NCBI GenBank assembly: GCA_036172665.1
Contig: CM069876.1
Location: forward strand, 5,766,001 to 5,830,000
Source: Prosopocoilus inquinatus
Lineage: Eukaryota > Arthropoda > Insecta > Coleoptera > Lucanidae
Reading direction: 5' to 3'
Length of the DNA: 64,000 nucleotides
In this document: positions 21,174 to 32,112 of the stretch, in pieces
Layout of the letters: every line of letters starts with the position of its first letter
Numbering within the stretch: position 1 is the stretch's first letter
Notes under the pieces: generated by a model
Database searches by the model: none
Told to the model about the DNA's origin: nothing
The model's input: the letters and a program-made list of their open reading frames with translations, nothing else
Position numbers and translations under genes: made by a program

Positions 21174-23050
21174 ATTTCCTGTTATGAAGAAAAAGATCGT
21201 AATCATCTTAGGTCATTTTTAACTAACATAATCGCTAATTATGTACATAAGAATCAAAATGTTAATTCTAATTTAAGACAAGTTTACTATGATTGTAAGA
21301 AATTCTTAAAAGAAACTATCAATTTAATATTAATACAATCAGATAAACGTAATATGACAGTTGCTTTAGACACAGACAACAACTAGTCAACAACAAGTTG
21401 TTGTCTGTGCTTTAGATAAAGATGATTACATTAATAAATCTTTGTATTTATTAAATAATCTCAACTATTATCAGATTTTAAAAAGAGACCCTACTGGTTC
21501 ATTCGAAAAGAAAGTCAATCAAATTAATTCTGAATTAAAGACTGTTAATATGATAGACGAAGAGACAGCTAAGTCATTAAAGAATTATTGTTCTTGTTGT
21601 CCAAGATATTATGGCTTACCTAAAATTCATAAACCAACGTTGGCTTTGCGTCCTATCATATCTTCTATTAATTCACCTAATAGTAATTTATCAAAATTTA
21701 TTACTGAAATATTAACCAATGCTTATAATAAAAGTAATGAATTTTATGTTCAAGATTCTTTTGAATTTTCTGAATTTGCAAACAACAGATTAATCCCAAT
21801 TAATTATGTAATTATTAGTCTAGATGTTGTTTCACTTTTTACCAACATAGCTTTAGATTTATTCTCACAAAGTATTGAAAAAAAACTGGGAACAAATATC
21901 TTTGGTAAGTAACTTATCAAAAGAAAAATTAATAATAATAATAAAATTTCCTTTTGATTCCACTTATTTCAAATTCAATAATATTTATTGTAAACAAATT
22001 CTTGGAACACCTATGGGTGCTAATATATCTGCAATTATTGCTCAATGTGTTATGGATGATTTATTACTTGAATGCATACCAAAGTTATCATTTGAAACTC
22101 CTTAGCTCAAAAAATATGTTGATGATATTATTTGCGTAGTTCCCCAAAAAGGTATTGATGAGATTTTAACGGTTTTTAACAATTATAATCCTAATATTCA
22201 ATTTACTATTGAAGAAGAAACAGCCAGGAGTGTTCCTTTCTTGGACACGAAAGTTATTCGATCAAAAAACAATAAAATCATTATTGATTGGTACACGAAA
22301 CCTATTAGTTCTGGGCGTTATATTAACTTTCATTCTTGTCAACCATATAAAATTAAAATTAACATGATTTTAGGATTAAAAAATCGTATAGAAAAGATTT
22401 CTCATCATTCTTAGTTGAATAAAAACTTACACAAATTAAAAAATATTCTCATAAAAATAGCTATCCTTTTGCAATGCTAAATAAGTTACTTTTCAATACT
22501 CAACAAAGAATATAACCCATTTCTCAAATTAATAATAATTCACAAACAATTAATGTTGGTAAAGTTTTTATATCTTTCATATTCATACTAGATCTTACAT
22601 CTCAACTAATAAAAGTACTAAAAAACAAAAACATTCAGATTGCATCTAAAAATTTATTAACAATTAAGTCTCTTTTTACAAAAGTTAAAGATCCATTTAA
22701 CAAATTCAAACAAATTAATTCTATTTATGAAATTCATTGTCATGATTGTGATTCTGTTTATATTGGCCAAACATCAAGAACTCTTCATTCGAGAATTATT
22801 TCTCATAAAAGTGATATTAGACTTAGACCTAATGCTTGTGCTTTATCTGAACGTACCAATAATGAAGACCATAAGATTAATTTTGAAGATGCAAAAATTT
22901 TAGATATTGAACCAATTTTGAGTCAAAGACTTTATTGAAATGTGCCATATTTTTTGTAATAAAAAAAGTATCAACAAAAGAACTGATATTGAGAAACTTA
23001 GTTGTATTTATACCTATTAAATTTTAAAACTAAAAAGAAAGACAATCAAG
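21174..23050 (+). pseudogene. Penelope-like element 1: RT plus GIY-YIG endonuclease, degraded
   Basis: Penelope-like elements encode an RT joined to a GIY-YIG nuclease. Readable segments in order: SDKRNMTVALD (about 21340-21370); a palindromic insertion; then, from 21422, YGLPKIHKP, LRPIISSINS and ISLDVVSLFTN (RT motif A region). After a frameshift near 21890 come QILGTPMGANIS and, past TAG at 22103-22105, KKYVDDIICVV (motif C). Then follow VPFLDTKVIRSK, SSGRYINFHS and a further broken region. The GIY-YIG part is at about 22720-22830: SIYEIHCHDCDSVYIGQTSR, then LHSRIISHKSDI. At least one frameshift and several stops separate these parts, so it is inactive. A hammerhead-like motif lies downstream at 23311. 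Confidence 0.88.
21371..21408. mobile_element. 38-bp palindromic insertion with 8-bp target duplication
   Basis: CACAGACAACAAC at the left and GTTGTTGTCTGT at the right are inverted. GCTTTAGA occurs directly on both sides (21363-21370 and 21409-21416). The insertion interrupts the PLE coding sequence between the codons for ALD and KDDYI. An 8-bp duplication suggests a hAT-type transposase. Confidence 0.75.
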
Positions 23051-23310
23051 ATGTTGGAAATCAAAATTTACGTCGTATGACCTAATAATGAACAAACAAT
23101 TTTTCTTTCGTGACTCAATTTTCTAAATTTCGCAATTAATTTAGCTGTCAAAAAATTTAAAATTCAAAATTTATTCTTAGAACTTATTCTTAATGAAATT
23201 TAATATTATGATAACTAGTGGTTTAACCTTGTGTACTCACTAAGGAGTAAGTAATCATGTGAAATTGTTCTTAGTGTTAATTATTAATTTTAAAATATGT
23301 TTTGCAGAAA

Positions 23311-23352
23311 CCTTGATAAAGGAAATAAATTTTCCGACAGCTCGGTTGAACT
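23311..23352 (+). ncRNA. Hammerhead-like motif downstream of PLE 1
   Basis: TTGATAA, then A and GGAAA, TAAA, TTTTCC, then GACAG. This has the layout of a hammerhead core with stem II GGAAA/TTTCC, with decayed conserved positions (TTGATAA for CTGANGA, GACA for GAAA). It lies where PLEs are known to carry hammerheads, near the 3' end. Confidence 0.45.
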
Positions 23353-24142
23353 TTAAAAGAGTATTACTATCAACCTTTTTTGATTGCAGCCCAGTTATAG
23401 ACTTGATTCCTTAATTGATCAGTCGTGATCGTACTTCGCGTTATGATTTATAATATACTAACTATTTAAAAAGTTATTATGGAAAAAGCAGCATACTGAA
23501 TGCAGGGTTGCATTTTACTTCCAATGTACTAGCTCTCTATTTTACTTCTTGTGACGTTAATTAAAATCAAAAAGTTATTAGACACCTTGCCGCAATTTAA
23601 ACGAGTTGAGAGGTAGAACGGTGGAAAAGTGTGCAGTTATTATTCCTAGAATGTTAAATGTGACGTTCTTCTATGACGGGCTGGGACCTTGTTTGGCCGT
23701 AGACGTGATATTTCAACAGTTGAAATTAGTTCGAATGCAAGTTAGTTTTCAACCAGTCCGTACATTTTTTTTTTTTTTTGTAAAATTAGGCATGACCTGA
23801 AAGCGTATTTATTTATTACTAAAGCTTACTACGAAGCATGTGTGCATGTGAGTGCGGCGGCCTTAATAAATCATAATTTCAGTGAGGAAAAACGTGTTGT
23901 AATATATTACTGAAAACATTATGAAGTGAAAGGCTAATATTGATTACACATTAGGGATGAGAAACTTTTGCAAAACAGTAAATGTTTGAACTAATAAAGT
24001 CAGAAATTAAGAAGTGAATTGTGCTGCGAGGCGTGCGTTAATAAACGGTTAATTGAACCCAAAAATACTAAGTCATTATTAGTTTCAACATGTTTAGAGC
24101 GATGTTGTTGTAATAAAAATGGACGGAAAAAAGATTATGATG
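23353..24142. other. No recognisable gene
   Basis: AT-rich. A short open frame at 23606-23800 has no recognisable motif. Confidence 0.45.
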
Positions 24143-25059
24143 ATTTAATCCAGCGTTTCCCAAACTTTTAGGTTTCGCAACCCCCTTTTGAGCTGTGTTA
24201 TGATCCACGCCCCCCTTTCCCGTCGATTTTCGAACTTGAACACTGATGCTAAACGATTATCGAATGCTTTCATAGTATTAGTTTTTCTTAATATTTGAGA
24301 TTCATCCTTGCATTTCATAACTGACAATAACTTAAAAAAAAAAACTCACGGTGTTATTTATATTTATTAAATTTTGGTCGTCACTGTCACAATTTATTGC
24401 TTGCAACTGTATGTACAGGCTGACTACGCGAGAATTCCCAACGCCTTCAACTTTTTTTTTATCAAAAAGAAACGTTATCAGAAAAACACTTGTACAGGCT
24501 GATTAAAAGTTTTTACTGATGATTACCGAATAACAAATGCACATGGAATAACCGAGACAAAAACTGACGTTTTGTTTTCTGAAATGGAACACCCGGTATA
24601 TCTATAAACATTTGGATCCCAAATTAAATTCCGATAACGATCGCTCTAAATAATTTTTAAATAAAACGAAAAGTTTTCGAGATATTCATATTTAATGTCA
24701 AGAATTTTTTTATTAATAATCCTTTTTATAATGTGCAAGAATTTGTTGAAATTATGGCGAACAAGAGAACTACCTTATAACACACGTATATGTACTTAAT
24801 TTGCTAATGTGTATTTAATTTTTAAATTCTTACGATGTACAATGACACGAACTGTAAACTTTGAGTTCTAAATAAATATTATTAGTATTATTAATGGTAT
24901 AAGATCTGACATGTGCGTATAAAGTAGGGGTTTCCAACGTTTAAAAAAAAAGCATCCACCCCTTACAAGAAAATAAAAATTTCCGTCGATCCCGTTCAGA
25001 TTTAAATAATATTAAAAAAAAGTGTAGACTAATAATGTTTTATGCAGATAAAAATAATT

Positions 25060-25900
25060 ATTATTATTATTCTATTTGTCTTTATTTTATTTTTTAATAA
25101 TACGACCGTCCTTTTTCCTTTCTTGATTCTCTTTTAATCGAACTCAATAAAAAATTCGCCAATGCCAATGTCGATTTGATGTTATGTTAATTTATTCAAT
25201 TTTTCATCTTCGTCAACGATCATCTTTTTTTAATTCCTTATTCGAATTCATTTAATTTAATTTTCAAAATGATCAATTTATCGAGTTTTGTTTTATTTTT
25301 TCAATATATTTTATTCGTTTTGTTATTTTTTAACTACCATTTACCATTATTTTTTCGCTGATTTGTTTTAGTGTCCGTTTATTGAATGTGAATTTATTTT
25401 ACACTTTAATCCTGTCGATTGATTGCCGTTATATTTTCTCTTTTATTCGATAGTTTTTAAAATATTCACTGATCGCCCGGTTTCGTTAAAATTTACAGAT
25501 TAGGATCGTGACAAAATTTGTCAATTTTTAAATCAATTTGACTTATTCCTAGTTTTATGTAATTTTTATTTGGGTCTTAACTTCATCATCGGCTTTTATT
25601 TTTATACAATTCTCATTTGACTCTATTTTATTTAACTTTTAATACAGTTAATTGACGGATCTTTGTTTTTTTCTTTTAATCGATTTCATTCGTTTTGTTT
25701 TTTACTTTTAAATTAACAACTATTCGTCTTGCTTCTTGTTTTCTCTTCGGTTTAATTTTATTTGACGTGACTTTTTTTTGGAACGTCTTTTGTTTCTCTT
25801 TTTTACACGATTTGAGATTAGTATATTTTACTTTTAATTCCGCCGATTTATTTATTTATTTTTTTAAATTATTAAATTGAATTAAATTTTTGGTTCTAAT
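25060..25900. repeat. Strongly T-rich low-complexity tract
   Basis: About 840 bp of plus-strand T-rich sequence with recurring TTTTATT, TCGATT and CGTTTTG words. It resumes at about 27900-28030 on the other side of the non-LTR insertion. It has the composition of the reverse complement of the 13240-14080 array, but I could not align a shared unit. Confidence 0.5.
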
Positions 25901-25920
25901 GAAAGTCAGTTTATGTCGAA

Positions 25921-27880
25921 TTAATAATAATAATAATAATAATAGTTTATTGTTACGGATCATTATAATGATATGGACATGGTCAAAATCAGGTACATGT
26001 GACACAATACAATTAAAAACAATATGAGACATGGGTATGTAACATATCACAGTCAACACAAACAATATAAAAATCACAATTACAAGGATAAGAATACGCT
26101 GGGAAAACGTGTATAAAAAAAAACTCACCCAGCCACAGCAAGCAATAAATTAAATTTTAGCATGTGAACGAAATCTGCCCAACAGGGCACTAATTGTCAG
26201 AGCTTATTAGTTCATTGACATGATAGAAAGCTTTTTCGCGTAGGTAGCGTTTTAGTAATATCTTAAATTGTTTAACATCTGCACTTTTAATATAGATAGG
26301 TAATGCATTAAAGATTATTATTGCTCTGTAATGAGCTCCACCTTGATAGAGAGTCGTCCTGCGCTTTGGGATACTGAAGTCATTACGTTGTCTAGTTTGC
26401 ATATTATCATACATATCAAGATTACGAGTAAACATACGCTCGTGTTTTTTTATGAACGTGGTTAGTTCATAGATGTATAAACTGGCAAGGGTTAAAGTTC
26501 CCAAATTTTGAAATAATGGTTTGCATGAACTATTTATCGGCACTCCACACATGGTTCTGACAATCCTTTTTTGTAGAAGGAATAGACGCGTAACGTAGCA
26601 GGAGGATCCCCAGAAAAGAATCCCATAGCGTAAACTGGATTCGACGTAAGCATAATAAAACGCTTTGAGGGATGATATTCCTACATTGGCTCTTAGGTTA
26701 TTTAAAGCATAGAAAGCAGAGAAAAGCTTACTGTTCAATTTACTGCAATGTTGCTCCCAATCAAGTTTGGCGTCGACAGTGAGACCCAGGAACTCAACGA
26801 AACTCGATGTCGGCAGCGATTTATTATTATGTTTGACTAAAATGCTAAAGGCAGCAGGTTGTTTTTTAAATGTGACAATCGCGGTTTTATTCATATTAAG
26901 GCGAAGATTATTGATTGAGCACCACCTATTCATTTTCTCGACAAGTTCAGAACTGATTTTGGAAATTTCCTCAGCTGACTTATTAGCTACAATTGCGTTA
27001 GTGTCATCTGCATATTGTGATAGGTGTCCGAGTGAGACGGTAAGAGGCAAGTCATTTACGTAGATCAAAAATAAGGTCGGTCCTAGGATCGATCCCTGAG
27101 GGACTCCACGGTGAATAGGTGACTCGGTTGAATGGTAAGTTTTAATTGTGTTTTCGATTTCAAGAGGTAATGAGACAATTTGACTACGGTTACATAAATA
27201 AGATTGAAAAATGCTCAGAGCTAGACCACGTATGCCATATCTCTCCATTTTTTTAAATAGGATATCGTGATCCAGTGAGTCGAACGCTTTGGAGAGATCG
27301 AAGAATGCGCCAGTTACGTTAAATTTACTATCCAACTTATCATATATATAAGTGAGGGTATTATAAATTGCATCTTTAGTTGAGACATTGTTGGTGAAGC
27401 CAAATTGATTTTTATTTAAAATTTCAAAGTGGGATAGGTATGAGACTAATCTTGAATTTAAAACTTTTTCAAAAATTTTGCTGAAGGCCGGTAGAAGAGA
27501 AATTGGACGATAATTGACGGGATTGGAACGGTTTCCTTTTTTGTATATCGGCAAAACTTTGCCGCATTTTATTGAGTCTGGAAACACCCCTTGAAGGAGA
27601 GATTTATTTATTAGGTGAACAATCGGAGTTATTATAAACGAAGCAATTTTGCCAATCAGAGAGCATGGCACCTCATCTGCACCCGCAGAATTTTTATTGG
27701 AGATTGAATCGATCACAGATCTGATTTCGGCGTCATCAGTTGCAAATGGGAACATGTTATGCGGGATTACATCGTAATCAAACTCGGTGGATAATTCTCG
27801 GTTTTGCGTGTAGTCTACGCTTGAGATTATGCTGCTGAAGTGATTATTAAATAAGTTAGTCACCACATCAGGATCGGAGG
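25921..27880 (-). mobile_element. 5'-truncated non-LTR retrotransposon with (TTA)n tail
   Basis: Minus-strand element: RT frame, a 3' UTR of about 240 bp, then a (TTA)n tail at 25921-25945 on the genomic plus strand as (AAT)n. The endonuclease is missing, as usual for 5'-truncated insertions. It interrupts the T-rich tract of the inner hAT-like element. Confidence 0.88.
26190..27880 (-). pseudogene. Non-LTR reverse transcriptase, open but 5'-truncated
   Basis: About 563 uninterrupted codons; the first ATG is at 27866. RT blocks are SAGADEVPCSLIG, VNYRPISLLPAFSKIFEKVL, NQFGFTNNVST, FFDLSKAFDSLDHDIL (motif A), HRGVPQGSILGPTLFLIYVN (motif B) and YADDTNAIV (motif C, both aspartates). These are followed by the thumb and the usual C-terminal region (RTTLYQGGAHYRAIIIFNALP). 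No stop or frameshift lies inside the RT, yet the apurinic-endonuclease half is absent, so the copy cannot encode a full enzyme. It is similar in plan to the 35172-36737 RT. Confidence 0.93.
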
Positions 27881-28681
27881 AATTGACTTAATGAGTCTCA
27901 CACTTGACTCATTTGTGTTTGTGTTTGTGTTTTGATTTTGATAATCAATTGGACGTCTTTTTTTCTCGCTTATTCGAGCTAATTCAAATTCATTTAATAT
28001 TATATGTAATTTTTTTACTTTTTTTGTAAACTATTCAGCAACACTTTCAATAGGGAAGACTCCGATCCCCTGAAAGACCCCTAGCGAACCCCTAATAAAG
28101 GTTCATCGACCCCTTTCAAGTATTCATTGACCGCCAAGGGGTCAATACTGATCCCGTTGGAAACTCGTGGTATAAAATGTGAATAATCGTCTCTTATGTA
28201 AAATAAAATGTTAGGTTTTAATTAAAAAAAAAGTTTCAAAAAAGAAGAAAAGGAGAGGCAATTACTATTTCAGATTTCAAATAAGTACGAAAATACCAGG
28301 TGTTTCCTTCTAAAAATTAAAATTTCAGTTTATATCTCAGTTATGCGATGTTCGGTTGTTTTCCTGTAACCAGCAGCAAACACTTTGAATCAGTCTATAT
28401 AAGTTTTATGATAAAGACTTCTTTCTAAAATCAAAAATAAAAAGTTAATTACCCCGTATAAACAATTTCTTGTAAAAAAATAAGATGATAAATTAGTTGC
28501 AATTTGCGTTCAATTTTTTTATATTTATTCTGCTGCGCCCACCTTTGAAGACTTATGCGCCCCCCAGGGGGGCGCCCCACAGTTTGGGAAACGCTGATTT
28601 AATCCCTGAAGACTTAACAATGGCATAGCCGTGTAGGAGATGGTATAAATGGCGGATCAATTTCTCATAAAAGCTGTATTA

Positions 28682-29042
28682 AGGTGAGCGTCCACTAGAA
28701 CGGTGGAGCGAAGCGACGCGGCTCGGCTCCAAAACGAAATGCACGTAAGTCGTACACTCCGCGCTACCGCCCTAATGAAGCGTCTTGAATGATTTACATT
28801 TTGTGAAATAAACAGGAATACACAAATGGTACTAAAATTATGAGAGTTCTTATTTATTTTTTATATTGTATTGGCTTATTTACAAAAACAAATGTGTTAC
28901 TATCATGTTACTATATGTATAACAAGTTTTATAGGAGTATATTAAAACGATTGCCACAATTTCAAATTCTTATTTCAACATTACATGCATTTCGTTTGGA
29001 AGCCACGCCATTTCGGTCCACCTACCTAGTGGACGTTCAGCT
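28682..29042. mobile_element. PIF/Harbinger-type MITE (361 bp)
   Basis: The left end AGGTGAGCGTCCACTAGAAC matches the reverse of the right end (AGCTGAACGTCCACTAGGTA), continuing to GGTGGASCG. Direct TTA on both sides (28679-28681 and 29043-29045). Confidence 0.7.
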
Positions 29043-29045
29043 TTA

Positions 29046-30140
29046 AACTTCTTAAAAACTTGAAAATAATAGATGATAAAAATGTTATAAGCTGCGAAAT
29101 TAAATCTAAAGTGAGCACAAATACGAATGAAATTGAAGTTATAACAGTGAACGAAGAAGAGGACAATGAAGCACCGTCGTTAAGCGTTCAGGAATTTATT
29201 TGTAATTAACAAAACTGTTCTTGAAAACATTACTGCCAAATTAATAAACTTTATGTAAATATAATACGCTCTCTTAAAAGAAAACAATGTAATGTTAAAG
29301 CAAGAAATTAACAATTTTAGAACTAAGACGCCCCCAACAGCTACATCTCCATCAGCAGTGACAAATTCGGCTGGATAGGCAAGTAAGCAGGACGCTCTAA
29401 CTTATAGTGAAATCGCGAAGACGTGAGATAACATGCTATCAATAAAACCGAAATTCAAGGGTCCTATTGTCTCGAAAGAAGACGTATAAAAATGTATCAA
29501 TCCGACTGAATAAAATGATCCGATCACTGTGAAAATGCAGTGAAAGCAGAAAAGATAGAGAAAACATCTAAAAAAATCTAAATGATAAATATAAAAACCC
29601 ACAGCAGAAATTCTTAGAGAATGTTTAGCGGAATAAACTTGGTTAAGTTATGTGAAAATATTTTTTATATTATTTGACAATATCTATCAATAAGGAATGT
29701 ATTTAATGACAACCTAAACTTAAAAGTTATATTGATAGGTGATAATGTAGCATCAACTTGCAGCCGCTAGAAATGTATAATTGGTTAGAATAAATGTATC
29801 AATTATAAGCCAGAAATAAATATCTTAGTTATGAAAAAGACATTTCGCTATTATTGAATCTGATCCGAAAACTTTCAACTTGTTAATGCATGCTGGAGTT
29901 ATTTTCCTAATATATTATGCTTGTTAAATAAACACAAGTATTCACTATGTGTGATGTGATATTTTAAAACCTTCTAGAGCCCGACCGGTAGCGTTTTTGC
30001 CGTTTTTTTTTCCTGAGCACGTTAACACTTGTTGTAGCAACAAGATGACACCTTTAACTCATTTTCCGTTTTCTGTGACAATTTTTTTCTGTCAAACCCT
30101 CAATTGTAGTAGTGGTTACGGTCACGCTGCAGAAAACTGC
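29046..30140. other. No recognisable gene
   Basis: About 1.1 kb of AT-rich DNA. Short open frames only; I recognise no protein, repeat end or RNA gene. Confidence 0.45.
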
Positions 30141-30145
30141 AAGAA

Positions 30146-30535
30146 TAATAATAATAATAATGATAATATTTATTAATCCTAAAAGATCTGGCAAAGATAT
30201 GGGACATGTTACATGAGAATTAATGTAAATAACATATAGGAAAAATATAAATATAAGCGTATATATAATTGTCATATCACAGCAATATCCATTAAATATT
30301 CGTTTACGGAATTTTTGACAATAGAAGCCGTTTCAGTTCACGTTTAAATAACAATATTCTTAAGTCCAAAGGGAAGCTTATTATATAAACTAATTCCTTT
30401 ATATTTAGGACTGTTTTCATATATTGTAAGATTATGCTGTGGAAACTCAAGTAGGCCCTGATACGTAGTGCTGTAAGATTGATTCGAATTTGTAGTCATG
30501 ATCTGCAGTATAGAATAAAGATTCATAGATGTTGT
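30146..30535 (-). pseudogene. Non-LTR retrotransposon 3'-end fragment
   Basis: Minus-strand C-terminal peptide YENSPKYKGISLYNKLPFGL, then, after a frameshift, FKRELKRLLL. This is the usual last segment of non-LTR ORF2 (xGxxLYNxLPxxLK ... FKxxLKxxLL). An (AAT)n tract at 30146-30170 forms the 3' tail, as in the other non-LTR copies here. Confidence 0.75.
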
Positions 30536-30589
30536 ACATCTATGTATCTTTAGTCTATACTGTAGATCATATTAATGACTACAAATCCC
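30487..30589. repeat. Inverted duplication of about 50 bp
   Basis: Sequence at 30487-30535 (TTTGTAGTCATGATCTGCAG ... CATAGATG) is repeated in inverse orientation at 30537-30589. The centre CATAGATGTTGTACATCTATG is almost perfectly palindromic. It marks the 5' boundary of the non-LTR fragment. Confidence 0.75.
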
Positions 30590-30660
30590 AAGGAACAGTT
30601 AGAATTTGTAACTCTCTGAATTATTCTTTACAACTTTCAAATCTTTCAAGACCTTTTATA

Positions 30661-32037
30661 TAGAATGTTCCTTTACTGCGTGCAAATAAAAAAAACCTCA
30701 GTATAAGTACGTGAAATGCTATCTTCTGCGCGTATTTTCGGGTGGCTACCGAACCATAGCCAAAAAAGTTCGGAGGTTCCACTTGTTTGAAACTGCTGAA
30801 ATGTGCGAGAGAGAAACATTCAGCAAGGTCATTGACGCCTTCCTCTGTAGTCAATGGATGTGCCCACATACAGCGCCGATCATAAAAAGAGTCCCGCATT
30901 TAAACTCATTCTCCAGCGTTTCGTAATAAAATTCCCTGATATCGTTTATTACAATGCCCGGGCCCAATGTGCGTTTCCGTGGACTTCTCCGTACAAGAGT
31001 AACATATCTCTTTTTTTCATTATTTGTAAATGCCATTACGATCTTAATGTGTATTTTTACGAATCAAAAATCTTTCTTCGTTTGTCAAGTTTTTCGTAAC
31101 TGCAGAACGCTAATATAATACTGCCCCACTTTAAACGTGTTACAGTGGCCGCCGTTGTAAAATCACAAAAAATTGCCGTAATAAAAATCATCAAAAGAAA
31201 TGCTAAACTGCGACTTTATCGAATGAACGAGAGAATACTTTAAGATATTAATCAATTTGTACATTTTGGAATTTGCAATGCAAGCGCGTTAAAAATGCTT
31301 TACTTGGCCGAATTTCATAATTGACTTAATAGAAATTGTAAATTTAATGTCAGTCATATTGGTAGTAAGCACATATCAGTTTTAACAGCTATTTTATTCT
31401 TCCTAGTGTGATTACGTAATGCGGCCTATTTTAAACTGTACAAACTGTAGACAAATTACTACATTATTTTAAAGTTTCTTTATTAAACTAGAGAAATCTT
31501 AATCTATTTAATTAGAAATGGAAAGGCAATTTATTTCTTGTGAGGGTAAAATATCCGAAAATAAAAGGATGAATGACGGTGATGTCTTTTTTAACTCATT
31601 CGCATTTTTTCCAGTAATTATAATCGTCAGTTTATAATTTGAAAATACTTAAAATTGTAATTACTTGGAGCGAAGTTGGACTTGTTTTAATTAATCCAGG
31701 CGCTTAGTGAGCCCGTTTAAAATGTTTCGACTGTTATGATCTATTAATAGGCCTCATACGAATCAAACATATGTTCGTTTACGACATCCTAAAACACTGA
31801 CCTATATTCGGGTCGTCATTCACACAGGCAAGGCGGCGTACCATCCAGTCGTTAGCTATGCCAGCAGTTCTCAAACAGTTTGGTGAAAATCTTCCTATGG
31901 ATTTTTCTCGAAAACTATTAACTTGGTGTTAAGGGCATATAAGTTCAATTATAAGTTCAATAGTTGCCATCAATCGTTGCCATTTATGGTGATGTATTAC
32001 AGATTTAAATATTTGCACACAGTAAAAGAACATCCTG
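30661..32037 (+). mobile_element. TA-flanked TIR element, family A, copy 2
   Basis: 1,377 bp. Left end GAATGTTCCTTTACTGCGTG (from 30663), right end CAGTAAAAGAACATCCTG, with TA at 30659-30660 and 32038-32039. It shares with copies 1 and 3 the TGTTTGAAACTGCTGAAATG block near the left and CCAGCAGTTCTCAAACAG near the right. No transposase recognised. The terminal bases have diverged more than in the other copies. Confidence 0.75.
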
Positions 32038-32112
32038 TAGTTCGGTTTGCTCTTTTCTGTAACTGGAACACTTTTGTTAGACCTGTGGCAGATCCCCAAC
32101 AGATGCCGTACG

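Larger units (their letters stand above)
24924..28170. mobile_element. Inner hAT-like element
   Basis: GTAGGGGTTTCCAACG at the left pairs with the reverse of the right end, CCACGAGTTTCCAACG. TATAAA flanks both sides (24918-24923 and 28171-28176). Next to the right end are several GACCCCTT/CCCCTAG words. Ends are less similar than those of the outer element, so confidence is moderate. Confidence 0.55.
24151..28596. mobile_element. hAT-type element (4.4 kb, non-autonomous, nested contents)
   Basis: The left end CAGCGTTTCCCAAACTTTT is matched by the right end read in reverse, CAGCGTTTCCCAAACTGTG. The 8-bp target duplication ATTTAATC is exact (24143-24150 and 28597-28604). CAG-type ends with an 8-bp duplication are characteristic of hAT. 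No hAT transposase is seen. The interior is filled by a second hAT-like element and a non-LTR insertion. Confidence 0.88.

Noticed and set aside
25921..25945. (AAT)n tracts here and at 30146, 36911 and 53371 as independent microsatellites
   Set aside because: All sit at the 3' end of non-LTR elements, so they are tails.
25856..26128. Hydrophobic 90-aa minus-strand frame
   Set aside because: Lies over the (TTA)n tail and 3' UTR of the non-LTR element; repeat-encoded leucines and isoleucines.
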